Below, in pieces: positions 24,961-36,280 of a stretch of DNA of 64,000 bases (position 1 is the stretch's first letter; every line of letters begins with the position of its first letter). This DNA comes from Inia geoffrensis (taxonomy: Eukaryota > Chordata > Mammalia > Artiodactyla > Iniidae). The notes under the pieces were generated by a model. The model did not search any database and had not been told where the DNA came from. It worked only from the letters and a program-made list of their open reading frames with translations. The DNA is taken from positions 66,667,001 through 66,731,000 of the forward strand of contig CM070899.1 in NCBI GenBank assembly GCA_036417435.1, in the 5' to 3' direction. A program made the translations under genes and the position numbers.

Positions 24961-25983
24961 CCCTTTCTCTATGACCAGATTTTCCACAGATATTGCATCC
25001 CAATACATTCACGATTAAGAATACTAATTCAACTAACTTCTGTAAAATGATCACAATATACTATCATATCTAAAATATTATTTTCACTGGGAAGTGACTC
25101 AATCATTTATCTGCCCCTCTGCTGTCTATCTGCCTATCTCTGCAAACATATATCCTACATATATTGTCATGGATGAGTAGCCAGCATTTCAGCTTAACAC
25201 TCAGGGATAGGCTTGAGTGACTCTGGTAAGCCAGTGAGAACCAGGGGCAGATCCAGTATGAGACAGGTGTTCCCCACAGACATGTAGGAAACAAAGGTAA
25301 GGACAGGAAGTCAAAACAATGAATCTCTGAATAGCCAGCAATCATTAAAATTCAAAGGAGGATCACTGTGGTTTTCAACAAAATAAATCATTAGAATAAG
25401 GAGCTTAAAAGGATTAATGTGATTCTCTCTTGAAAGCCTGGTGAATAAGTAAAGCTCAGATTCTTCTAAAACACTGTGATCAGAAAATGAAAGCGCAGAA
25501 TGAAAACCTATGACTGTGTCCTTCTCCCCAAAATCATCCCCCTAAAAGAAATCCTAGAGTCTTGTCAAACTCTAACTGAGCAAAACCCTATCAGTACTCA
25601 TGAAGCAGCAGCCTCGGGTATGAATCTGAATTTATCAAGTGAGCATTTTATTACCACCTTGTTCCTGTCTCTATACATGAAATGACTGCTTTCCAAGAAA
25701 GTGAACATCCGCTTTTCATAACTTACAATTTAATCTTAATAGATTTGTCAAAAAAAATTAAGGCGTGTCTGGTGATGAAGGAGACTAGATCTAGAATTGT
25801 CTAGTTTATTTTAATTACTTTACCATAATTATAAAGCTTCTTGATTAGAACCATAAGTGCCCAGGACAAGGATTATCTATCATTGGCTAACACATAGAAT
25901 TAATTAATAAATGTTTACTGAATGCCAATGATGGGTATAGGTGATGTAGCCAAAACCTGTAGTAAGGCTAAGGTGGTCTAGAG
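24961..25983. other. Intronic DNA with an L2-like end
   Basis: 25857-25930 has an L2 3' end appearance ('gcccaggacaaggattatc' then 'taataaatgtttactgaatg'). The remainder is not assigned. Confidence 0.45.
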
Positions 25984-26150
25984 CAGTGCTTTTCAAACTC
26001 TAATGTGCATATGGCATAGCTGAGGAGCTTGCTGAAATGCAGATACTGACTCAGTACTTCTAGGGTGGGGCTGAGATTCTGTGTTTCTAATGAGTGTTGG
26101 CAACTAACAACGCTGCTGGTCCTGGGTCTCACTTGGAGTAGCAAGGACTT
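25984..26150. mobile_element. MER5-like hAT-Charlie MITE
   Basis: Begins 'cagtgcttttcaaactctaa', with interior 'gtgcatatggcatagctgag' and 'ctagggtggggctgagattc', the typical MER5A layout. Confidence 0.75.
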
Positions 26151-28176
26151 ACAGCATACGTGTGAAATCTGAAATAGTATCCCATTTCAAAACACTACCA
26201 AACAAGCCAAAACCACTGCAACAGGGACAAATAAACCATCAGGCTTTCTTTATTCATTCTGTGAGTGACTAATAAGGAATGACTAATAAGCATTTGCTCA
26301 CACGACTGGCACAGTCATTTAGAAATACCTCCTGAATTATGTTCATTGTTTTTCTCTCCTTGCACCCTCCCACATTTTGACCGTAAAGACAGAGGAAAGG
26401 TGGAATGCTATCCCCCAAATTAGGAGAGTATGATCCTAATACTTGCATACAGGAGAGAATATCCACGGGAATAATAAAAGCAAAAGGTAAAGGAAGGAGA
26501 AAGCTCACCCCTTCCATCTCAGTGGATTTGGAAACTAAGAACAAAATAAAGGTAAGAGGAGCAGGTGCTCAAATGTGTGTCCGCCCCTCTCTTGGCCTAA
26601 GACCTAAAGGGAAAGCCAAAAGCACCAGGATGTCAGCTCTGTTTCCTGCTAGGAAGTCTGGGAGATTGCCTTAAACAGTGTCCTCACAATAACCTGAAGT
26701 GGGGATATTGTTGTCAGAGAGCTGTGGTCAGGACTCCCTTTGCTACCCTGTTCTCTCATACCCCATGAGGAGACTGTTCTCTCATCCTTCCATGAGGTTT
26801 CTTGGAGTTCAGCTGGTGAACTTGACAGAGGTGTTGCCATGGCAACAGAGACACAATGACCACCCCCCTACCCCTGCAAGGAGAGCCAGGGGGGCCTCTG
26901 AAGCCAGACCTCAGGGAGTTGGCTGGGCCAGTGAAGGCTGAGATGAGGCTTAGTCAGCAGGAAATACCTCCTGACCAAGCCAAGAGATAAACAGCACAGC
27001 CACAGCCCTCTGTCGTGAGCAACCTCATAATGTCAGGGGCAAGACCCATTTCACTGAACCCAGCCAGCCTGCACCCAGGGGCCACATTAAGCCAGGGGGC
27101 CTCACTGTACCGCAGAATCACAAGGTCATGTAAGCCTGCTATATGCTCAGATGTCATCCTGCACAAAAGAAGGGAGAGGAATAGGAAATCTGAAAAACAG
27201 CATTTATCCCAAGAGGTTGTTCCCTAAAGAGAAGGTTAATTTGTTAGGAGAGGCTACAAGCATTTTGTGTAAGAGCCTGAACTCTGAGCTTAAAACCGGG
27301 TTTTTTTCCCTTGCTGTACCAGGGAAGCATGTATTTAGGAAGTCTCATAAATTATCAATCAGTAAGAGATAATAAGGAAGCCTGTTTTCTTTTCTATACG
27401 TGTATGATTTAAAAGAAACTTTGATTATGACTAAACAATTCAAGGGCAAGGTATGAGTCTATCTTTGTATCCCTAATGCCCAAGATAGTACCTGGTAAAT
27501 GATGATGAATGAATGTAGATAACGAAACCAAAAACTTTTAGTAGGGCCAGAATGAATTCAGAAGAGCAGTATGTGATAGAGATAATGTCTCATCCCCAAA
27601 TGCCAATACCAACCAGTGCAATATAGACAGACTTCATTCGTTCTGAAGGTGAGATTTTGCCTTCAGTGTCCAATGGTACATTTGCTTACTTGAAATGATT
27701 ATATGCAGTATATTCTCAATTAATGTGAATTGCCTTCCCATTCCTCTCACATCCTGCTTCTATATTAAAAATTAAAGGAGATTTATGAATAGATTTTAAA
27801 TAGATGAAAACTGCATATGGGATGATAAAATGTTCACATTCATGGAATTTTTTTACTAGCTCTTTAACATGTCTTTATATCCATTGAGCTGTTCCCTCCT
27901 ATTATTCTCCCTATCAAAGGACTTAGCACAAAAGCCATTTCTTCTAGTTAAATGTACCTCAGGCTCATTCTCGGATGGTCTACACTGGAGACCAGCGAGT
28001 GGTGAATGAACCTAACACAGATACACTTCCTCCAGTCTAGTCTATTTTCATCCTAGCTGAGAATATTTAGGCTTGAGTTTGTTAAATATGGTAAATGCTT
28101 TGGTTTGTTTCATTAAGTGTAGAATCGGCACTAGTGTTTTCTAAACAACAAATTCTCATAAGGTCCTAATACTGAA
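26151..28176. other. Intronic DNA with a moderately GC-rich section and an X-box
   Basis: 26690-27130 is richer in G and C than its surroundings and carries the perfect X-box at 26833. 27465-27520 looks like an L2 end ('atgcccaagatagtacctgg' then 'gatgaatgaatg'). No exon supported. Confidence 0.45.
26833..26846. promoter_or_regulatory. Perfect palindromic RFX-type X-box
   Basis: GTTGCCATGGCAAC is its own reverse complement and equals the optimal RFX-family X-box (GTNRCC-N-RGYAAC). It lies in a GC-richer part of the intron. Function is inferred from the motif only. Confidence 0.5.
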
Positions 28177-28185
28177 GACAAAAAC

Positions 28186-28383
28186 TTTTTTTTTTTTTTT
28201 TTTTTTGCGGTACGCGGGCCTCTCACTGTTGTGGCCACTCCCGTTGCGGAGCACAGGCTCCGGACGCGCAGGCTCAGCGGCCATGGCTCACGGGCCCAGC
28301 CGCTCCGCGGCATGTGGGATCTTCCCGGACCGGGGCACGAACCCGCGGGCCGATGCTCAACCATTGTGCCACCAGGGAAGCAC
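28186..28383 (-). mobile_element. CHR-type SINE (short form) with a small internal deletion
   Basis: A T-run at 28186-28206 is the reversed A-tail. The body runs to the head near 28383. The 9-bp duplication 'gacaaaaac' is present at 28177-28185 and 28384-28392. Between the B-box (about 28333-28345) and the head, the usual 'tgtcccctgcatcggcag' part is reduced, a net loss of about 15 nt at 28345-28357. Confidence 0.93.
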
Positions 28384-28392
28384 GACAAAAAC

Positions 28393-30946
28393 ATTTTTTA
28401 AGGATCTGTGCCTGATTTCAGATTCTCTGCCATGTGTTAATTCACCGCGTAGAAAAAAACCTGACAGTTTTCCAAAATTACTGAAATCAAATACATAACT
28501 TTGTAGCAAATCAGAAATAAATTACTAGAATTTCTTTGTTGGTTTTTTTGAAACCTTCTGAAATGACTATACTTTAACGTGCTCATTATATTAGGAAAAT
28601 CCTTGGGTAAAGGTCGTAGCTTACTTTCTTATGTTTATATTACCTGCAAAGGTGTGCTGTATACTAGTGATTTTATAAAAGATGTTTTCCAGGGAAAATG
28701 CCAGCTACTATACAGGAAAACAAAATAGATCATAGATGAGTAAATTTATCAGGGGTAGCATAGAACTAGTTAACAGTTCTACATCCCTTTGAAGAATATG
28801 CTGATTCAATCAGCTGAATTCAGAGCCAGGTACTTTTTTTTGAAGTCCTGGTGACAAATGCTCTCTTTTTAAAAGGGAGAGAGAGGTGACTGAAATTGTG
28901 GCAAGTAGTTCAGAATCTTATAAAGGCTGCAAGTACAGGAACTACTCTTTTGGAGGGATTTTCCTTATAAAATTTTCTTTGTAAATGTGCTTGGGTTCAA
29001 GTCAACTCATTCACTCAAATATATAATCTCCTAGGTGTTAAAAGGTCTCAAAGCACACCTTTTCAGTACTCTATGAATATGTTATACTCTCTATGAAAAT
29101 GTTACGAGGCAGACTTGTATAATACTCTAAGAAGGTGTTATAAATCAAACACATGACCAAAATGCTATTCTTCCGGATATATTTCCTTTAAATTGCCATA
29201 TACCTGAAGGGTTCACAGCAAAAGAGTTGGACATTGTACTGTAGGTATGATATAACCAGTTTCGGAGCTTTAAAAGCTTCATCATGGTATGAGGAGAAAG
29301 CCTTCTAAATCAAAGTCAGTTTTTGTTAGACAAATACAGAATTATGTGTTTATTCCATGGTCTGAAATTCTAATAGAGACAGAGACAAGACTATGGAAAA
29401 ATAAACGTGCAATTTTTTTCTTTAGAGTTTACTTCTAAATTGGGGCTAACTACTATGGTAATTGCCAAAAGTACTTCCCAACATCTTGTCCACCATTTTC
29501 TCTGTCTTTTTCAGGTTAAAAAATGATTCCAGGGCCTTTCACCATAGAAATAAAATACTAACAAGCCTGTTCCGTATCATTTTTCTGCAGATTGGATAGC
29601 AATATATTATTTGTGAGGCCGGCACAGTCTAAGAAATGATCCTTCCTCTAAACCCTGGTGGGAGTTATGTTTGACCAGCTAAGTGTTTGAATACATAAAT
29701 GCATTCAGCCTTTGGTATTTAAAGTGAGCATCATTAACTCAACATTTCAACTTAAACTTTGCTTAAAAGATAAAGTTTCACCCAAGTGAAATCAATGGGA
29801 GGTGTGTGTGAATATATGAGGTTCCAGCTTGGTCCACTAAGGAATTTTGATTAAACCAGACACCAAATGAAGAAATCATCAAAATAGAGCAACTATTAGC
29901 TGAAGAAAAAAATAACACTAGAAAACCCTGGAAGTTTTTCTACCTAAGGCTGAGTAATACATATTTTGGAGCATTTAAGAATCCATCTTTTGTAAACCTA
30001 ATGGTTCATTTCACACCAACACATCCAAAAACACAAGTTAGGCTCCTGAGATACCAGCTTGTCTATGTTGGAACTTCTGTTAAATGATCCAATTTTCCTA
30101 GCATCTTTAGCATATTGATTCTTTCCCCAAATATTCACTAAGTGTTCACTTTATTTGTTCAAGGAAGTTTGCCTCTGGTTTTCAAAAATGACACTAAAGG
30201 TAATAAAGTCTTGTAAAAAAAATAGTTTAAGAATATTACTGAAGTAAAATACTAATAATAGATTAGAATTTCCCATCATCCTCTATTCCATGTGTCACGT
30301 ACGCACAGAAGGGAGATACAAGAGTGGCACCTAGCCCAATCATAATATCATTAAAGAATAAAATTTAGCTTTGCAGACATGACATCTGATATGCACAGTT
30401 GCATGTAGAATCCCTTTCCACTCTAAACATATTAAAGTGTGGACACTAATTTACTATTTTGAATGAAAATTCATGAGCCACTTCCTCATGAGAAAAGCAG
30501 TCTGCCTTTGCCATTAATAAATAAAAAGGAATATGGAGTTCCTTCTAGCAGTAATTTTCTCCATTCTCATATATACCCATGTACATATGAAAATGTCTAA
30601 GAAAAGTAAGATCAACCCTACAGATTTGTTAATGGCTGGCCCCATTTTCTCGTAGTCTCATGGACAGTCTGTCCAAAAACACTTGCTATTAAAATAAAAG
30701 CCATAAAGCCAAAAAATTCTAACCTCCAGGATTAGCCATAAAATTAGAAATATTAATGTAAATTTCTAGACGTATTTAGAGGATTCTGTTAGGCTGTCAG
30801 GAAGTCAAATCTTTCTCTACATTTTCAGATAATACACTGGACTAAGTTCTAGCCAAAAAGCTTGAAAACATTCTGAAGAATTTAGAATCAGTAGTGATTC
30901 TAACACAAATGGGAGAACCCATACGTCCAAAGACAAAGCAAGAGAT

Positions 30947-30950
<4 letters not shown>
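28393..30950. other. Intronic DNA, nothing recognised
   Basis: AT-rich. A faint MIR/L2-like phrase occurs at 30125-30165. No coding or RNA gene seen. Confidence 0.45.

Positions 30951-30978
<28 letters not shown>
30951..30978 (+). repeat. Isolated poly(A) run of 28
   Basis: An uninterrupted A-run with no recognisable SINE or LINE body immediately upstream on the plus strand. Confidence 0.95.
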
Positions 30979-30979
<1 letters not shown>

Positions 30980-31916
30980 ATATAAACCTTCCTATGTCAT
31001 TGTGTGTGAGAGGGGGCTGGATCCAGACTTGCTACTGGCACACTGGTGAGCAATGGGCATCTCAGCCTTTGGTAAAAGGTCTACTCCACCCTAGGTCTCC
31101 CTGTTTTTCAAAGATTTAACAAGCAACAGAGAATATTCACCCTCAGGGTTAGGGTAGGAGGTAAATAACCTAGAAATAACTCTCCGCCACCCAATCCCTA
31201 ACAAAAACCTGGTGGCAGACTTAATATGAAGACCTCTTCCAAAATGACTTTGTCTATCTCCTCCATCAAGGCTGACCCCGGCCACAGAGTGCTATGCTCA
31301 GACTACAGGGTTCTGGTTACTTGTAGAACGGCTCTCAGTGAATTGTGCTTTGCCATCACTTCTGCAGCCTACATCAAAAAACTGCCTTGGGAATTTATTT
31401 TCTCTTATAGGGATGTAGTATCACAGATGCCTATCTTCTCCTTGAAGAACTACAGGAGAAAGTCCTCTCAGGACTCAATGGCATAAACAGCTGTTCTCCC
31501 AGCTTTATATATTATTTTTAATCTTAGGACACTATGAATTTTCTGATGGATGAGATTTTACTCTTTTCTTTGGATGTGGAAAGCTTAGAGCCAAATCATT
31601 GCCCTTCTTGAGGACATGCATAGAATATGCATTTGTTTGTTTTCTTACACTTATTTTACTTTTGCTTAACTTACCTCAGTCAAATATTTATTCTATTTTA
31701 TTGTAAATATTTTTGTAAGTTGACTTAAATCCTTTGTGAAAGACATGGGGGAATGCATAAAGGAATAAATTTTAAAGAAAAGAATTAAGTTCTGCACATT
31801 AAAATGAGGTAGATTAGATTTGTCTTAGGTTCCCTCACACCTCTGTCCTTCTTCAACAGACCCTATAAACTCTCCAAAGCAGTACAGAAATTGTTTGAAC
31901 ATTATTAAGATGGAAA

Positions 31917-31917
<1 letters not shown>
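30979..31917. other. Intronic DNA, nothing recognised
   Basis: Two overlapping short frames at 31091-31486 have no splice or family support. Confidence 0.45.
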
Positions 31918-31962
<45 letters not shown>

Positions 31963-32016
31963 GTTATAATTGTTATATATATATAATTATATATATAGAT
32001 ATATATATAATTGTTG
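31918..32016. repeat. (AT)n array with palindromic continuation
   Basis: 31919-31958 is a pure AT run of about 20 units. It is followed by imperfect copies of 'aattgttat' and 'atatatataattatatatat', giving overlapping inverted repeats able to extrude cruciforms. Confidence 0.93.
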
Positions 32017-32636
32017 ACTTTACCGTTAACTTTGTTAACTTTGAAATAATACTTCCCCAGAAATTATGCCACTACCTCTCTGGTTTACCCTTTGTTGGCT
32101 CCTGGCATGGATGGCATTAGATTACTGAAGTGGAAGACTGTCTAGGTCTAAAATTAGTTTAATGTATTTGCACATTAGAAGGATATAATATCATGATCCC
32201 AAATGAATACATTTATACTGGTGAGATTTTTTTTTCAGCCCAGAAAGACCTATTTTAATAATCACATAGTGCCTAGTATATCAGTTTTTCAGAAGGTAGT
32301 CAGGCACTTTTGGCTCCTTTGACTACAGGCTGTTTTGAGATCTTACTGTTCAATAACACCACAGCACAAGAGAGGGTGCAAAAGGAACCGGAACTGAACA
32401 CTGAGTAGCTGTTCATTAGTTTAAGGCAGGAGAAGAATCAGGGGAAGAAAATAGAAATGCAGGGTGGAAATAAGGTCTCTTTGGGCTGTCTAGTGATATA
32501 TCTGCAAAAGTGTTCTCAATATTGGCACACGTAAGAGATAGTACTTCATTTTATGGCTGGTGCGTACCAAAAAGAAAACATTTTATGTAGCAATGTTCCA
32601 AAAACACCCATTGAGCAGAAATTCCAAATTGTCATT

Positions 32637-32666
32637 TTGTGTGTGTGTGTCTTTGTGTGTGCGTGC

Positions 32667-32699
<33 letters not shown>
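32637..32699 (+). repeat. Compound (TG)n / (TGCG)n / (GA)n microsatellite
   Basis: TG units, a 'gtgcgtgcg' section, more TG units and then about ten GA units. Confidence 0.95.
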
Positions 32700-32700
<1 letters not shown>

Positions 32701-32966
32701 ATATGAGTGAGCATGAATGTCCATCCCACTGCACAGAGATATTTTTGGTCTTTTGCTCAACAGAAAACTAGAAAGATCACCCTGCTGCAGTGAAATCCAG
32801 GGGTGATTATATCGCTTTTCAGGTAGTTACAGTCATTCAGTGTCTATCTTATTGCTTAATTAATTTAGAGTCAAATTTGATCTTTAATCAAGCAATGTTT
32901 TAAATAGTGATATATTTGTTTTCATCTGTCAATATCATTCCTCTTTGGGAGTGTTTTTTATATATG

Positions 32967-32999
32967 GTGTATATATATATATATATATATCTGTGTGTG
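32967..32999 (+). repeat. (TA)n(TG)n microsatellite
   Basis: About eleven TA units followed by 'tctgtgtgtgt'. Confidence 0.9.
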
Positions 33000-33429
33000 T
33001 TTTCACACTGATCCAGGGATACTCCTCTTCCTAAAGGAAAATGGACTCATCTTTCCTGCTGAACGTTTAGCCTTTTGTCTAATTAAAGTTCACTGAGTTC
33101 AGCCTGTTGTGCTTGGAAATAACCTATATATACTGTTTGTATTTGGAAGTAAAATTTACGCTAAAACCTTACAGGGTGAATACTCCTGTATTCTTACACA
33201 CAGAGCATAAACCTGAACTACATATCCATCTGTAGACATTGCCCAAATTCCCCTACAACCAGAGGAAGCCTGGCATATGACTGAGACTGAAGTGTCTTCT
33301 AGAACTTTACCACAAGAACAGAAGTCTCTAAGAGCTCCCTTGGGATTCCCTCCTGATCCCAGGGAGCAGAGTCAGGAAACATCTCCATGCCTTTCTGCTT
33401 CAAATTATTATTTATGGTAACCTTTAATA

Positions 33430-33462
33430 TGTGCGTGCGTGCACGCTCACACACGTGTGCGT

Positions 33463-33494
<32 letters not shown>
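33430..33494 (+). repeat. Alternating purine-pyrimidine block with (AC)n
   Basis: 'gtgcgtgcgtgcacgctcac' followed by 'acacgtgtgcgtgcac' and about fourteen AC units. The GTGCGTGCAC parts are dyad-symmetric, a favourable Z-DNA sequence. Confidence 0.92.
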
Positions 33495-33496
<2 letters not shown>

Positions 33497-33534
33497 CTAC
33501 ATACACACCTGAAATCCTCACCCTCATTCTACCC

Positions 33535-33830
33535 AACCTTTTCCTAATGGCTAGTATCTATGCATCTTTTAAGACAGCTCAGATGTTCCCTCCTCCCATA
33601 AACCTCCCTGACCCCTTCTAGCCAGGCTGGATTAGGTAAGCCTCCTAAGTATTCCCATAATACCGGCTACCTGGAATTTTGACTATCATTTCATAAGGTT
33701 GTATCTGAGTGTCTCTGTCTTTCTCCCTCACTAGACAGTAGAGATTAAGTCATATGTATTTTTTCAATTCCTAGCACCTCATACAACTACCTGCAACAAA
33801 GTAGTTGCTCCGATGCATATTGCATTAACT
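33535..33830 (+). repeat. L2 LINE 3' portion
   Basis: Landmarks in L2 order: 'agctcagatgttccctcctc', 'taaacctccctgaccccttc', 'ctcactagacagtagagatt', 'aattcctagcacctcata' and 'aagtagttgctc'. Confidence 0.7.
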
Positions 33831-33834
33831 AATT

Positions 33835-34110
33835 TTTCACATATCTATTACATTCCAGGTATTTTAGACATTTTCTTATTGATTATTGTAGTTCTATGCT
33901 GCAAAAAGCATGGGAAGTAGACTGGGATAATAATCAGTCTACTTAATAATAGGAATAATAAAATAATAATAATAATAGGAATAATAAAATATTACTATTT
34001 TACAGACTGAGATATTGCATACTGAGGAGGTTAAGTGTCCCAATCAAGGTCACACAGCTAAAAAGTAGCAGAGTGCCAACTTGAATTCCAATCTTTAATT
34101 TTTAATCATG
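33835..34110 (-). repeat. MIR element containing an AAT-rich microsatellite
   Basis: Reversed MIR landmarks ('tattacattccaggtatttt' at the left, 'caaggtcacacagctaaaaa' at the right) flank a stretch at 33928-33996. There 'aataggaataataaaat' occurs twice within an AAT array. Confidence 0.65.
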
Positions 34111-34479
34111 TATGCTCTCTCTCCTCCTTTAAGAAATTAGACTAGAGTGAATGTATGACCATCCCTAAAAATAAATGTTATTGTGCATTTGGAAGCAATC
34201 AGAGCAGACCTAATGCATTCTAATATCTAGGATCAGGACATGTTGCCTGCAGCCTTAAGACAGAAAATAATAGTCAACTGTAGTCCTCAATTCCTGCTAA
34301 TCAAGATATCACATGGAATTTTCAATGGTGTAGTTTTTATTTTAGAAGACTTCTATAATAGAACCTGAAAGATTCTAACTGAAAGAAAAACGTTCCTATT
34401 AGCCATACCTTTTAAAACAAGCATTCTTCGAGATACTGTTATGTCTACCTGGGGTAGATTTTATGGGATAGACTACCAC

Positions 34480-35075
34480 AAGGTAAGCTCCTAGCTCTCT
34501 CAGCCTCTACCACCTCATAGTTACCATGCTGTCCTTGTTGATGGTTGAGGAGCCCAAGACATTCCTGAGCTCCAGACCTGCTTCCTGGGCATTTCTACTT
34601 AGATGTTATGCAGATCATAAAAAGAACTATGTCCCAAGGTGCTCCTCACCTTCAGGGGAGGAACTGTCTTAAATGCCCCCTATCCACTCAGTGACCAGGG
34701 CCTGTCTTCAACTTCCTTCTTTCAGTTTCCATTCCTGCTGTCTTATTAGCTCAGGCTCTAACTATTTCTCACGTGGATAACTGGAATAGCCTCTTAACCG
34801 ATCGCTGTCTAGTATTGCCCATGGCAACGTATTCTCCTGACTGCTGACAGAATACTGTTTGAAAATTGCCAGTCTAGTCTTGCTGGGATCCTTGGCTGGT
34901 TCCAGCTGTGTGTACACACTGTCTCCTTTGTGGGAGACACTCTGGCTGTCACTTCTGACCCAGGCCATCCTCCATGACACTTCTCCTAGCAGGCATTCCT
35001 GGCTGACATGCCCCTGTCACCCTTTGGGGTCCCACTGTCTCTACATCCCCAGTGCCAATAGAGTCTGAATTTCCT
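34480..35075 (+). repeat. L2 LINE, 5'-ward segment
   Basis: 'gataactggaatagcctctt', 'ctgctgacagaatactg', and the downstream 'ttgctgggatccttggctgg' keep L2 order, though diverged. Confidence 0.5.
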
Positions 35076-35282
35076 AGTTGCTCAAGAGTTATTAAGTGTT
35101 GAATGACACGAAAATCATTTGAATCCAAATCCTCCTAGTTTCCTTCTCCCCCTTGGGCCAGCAACTGGAGCATCAGAGTGGTTCTTTTTTCTCCCTCATT
35201 CCCCTCAGCCAAGGTTTATCGACTCTTTCTGGCTTTAGCCTCCAATCCAGTCTCCACTTTTTCCATTATTGGCCTCCACCCC

Positions 35283-35393
35283 CAGACTTTCCAATTTAGT
35301 ACATGTGGAGTGGGACCCAGAATTTGCATGTCTAACAAATTCCCAGGAGACACTAATGCTGTAGGTCCAGGGACCACACTTTGAAAACCACTA
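35283..35393. mobile_element. MER5-like hAT MITE (partial)
   Basis: 'gtgggacccagaatttgcat' then 'gtctaacaaattcccaggag' and the terminal 'cacactttgaaaaccactag' match MER5A in reverse. Confidence 0.75.
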
Positions 35394-35397
35394 GAGC

Positions 35398-35547
35398 AAT
35401 GGTTCTCAACTGGAAGTGGGCATCAAATACATATTGGGCCACTCCTGCCCACTGAGTCAGAATTTTTAGGGAGGTGAGACGGGCAGGCATTTTTTGGCTT
35501 AAAAGCTGCATAGGTAATCCTGATGCACTATCCTGGTTAAGAACCAT
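35398..35547. mobile_element. Second hAT MITE with both terminal inverted repeats
   Basis: 'caatggttctcaac' at the left pairs with 'gttaagaaccatg' at the right. It abuts the previous hAT element, with only a few bases between. Confidence 0.72.
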
Positions 35548-35559
35548 GAACTCAGTGAT

Positions 35560-36280
35560 TAACTCTAGGATCTGGACTTCACTTTCTTCCTAAGCCTTAT
35601 TTTTCACCACCCGCCTCCAACTTTCTACCCTCCTCTCCAGTCATATGGAACAGCAGGTAGTCTAATGATTCCAGACCTTTGCTCCCTCTCTCAGACCCCC
35701 AGATCCGTTTTAGTGATTCATTTATGCATCAATGCATTCACCGAGCACCTAGCACGTTCCAGGGTGCAGGGCTGAGTGTGGTGAACATGACAGGCACAAC
35801 CCTGCCTCACGGAGTCTACACTGTTTGCTCTGAGCTTCCCTGGCACCCTCTGCGTCCCCTTCTTTCTCATTGCACAGGCAAATACTGGCTTAATGCTGCA
35901 CTCTCTTGCTAGACTGTTTCATGAAGGTAGGGACTACAGTCTGTCTTTGTAAGTGCTCAATAAATGTTTGTTCAGATTGAAGTGGGAAACTCTTCCCCTG
36001 ACCTAGGCTTCTTTCGAAAATCATCTCCAGAGTCCTCTCTTTCTGCTGTCTTTCCTGACCTGCTCCAACTCCCCGTACCGCAGTCAGCATTGAGCTTCGC
36101 CTTTCAGAAGCCCTGATCCTGACTCCAAGCAGATTTCTAACTCAGCACTTGTGATCCTTTACTACATGTTGTTTACAGATCTGGCTCCTCCTACCAAACT
36201 GTGAGTCCCTCAAGGGCAGGGACCATTTCATCTCTGCACTTCATATAGGAGGTATTTAACTATATTCATCAAATTAATGA
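35560..36280 (+). repeat. L2 LINE remnants (two L2-like ends)
   Basis: 35905-35975 ('gactgtttcatgaaggtagg' then 'gtgctcaataaatgtttg') and 36190-36280 ('actgtgagtccctcaagggc' then 'attaatgaatgaa') both look like L2 3' ends. 35700-35815 is also L2-like. Confidence 0.55.

Noticed and set aside
33430..34000. Closely spaced short repeats as a possible CRISPR-like array
   Set aside because: These are microsatellites without spacers of uniform length, in a vertebrate intron.
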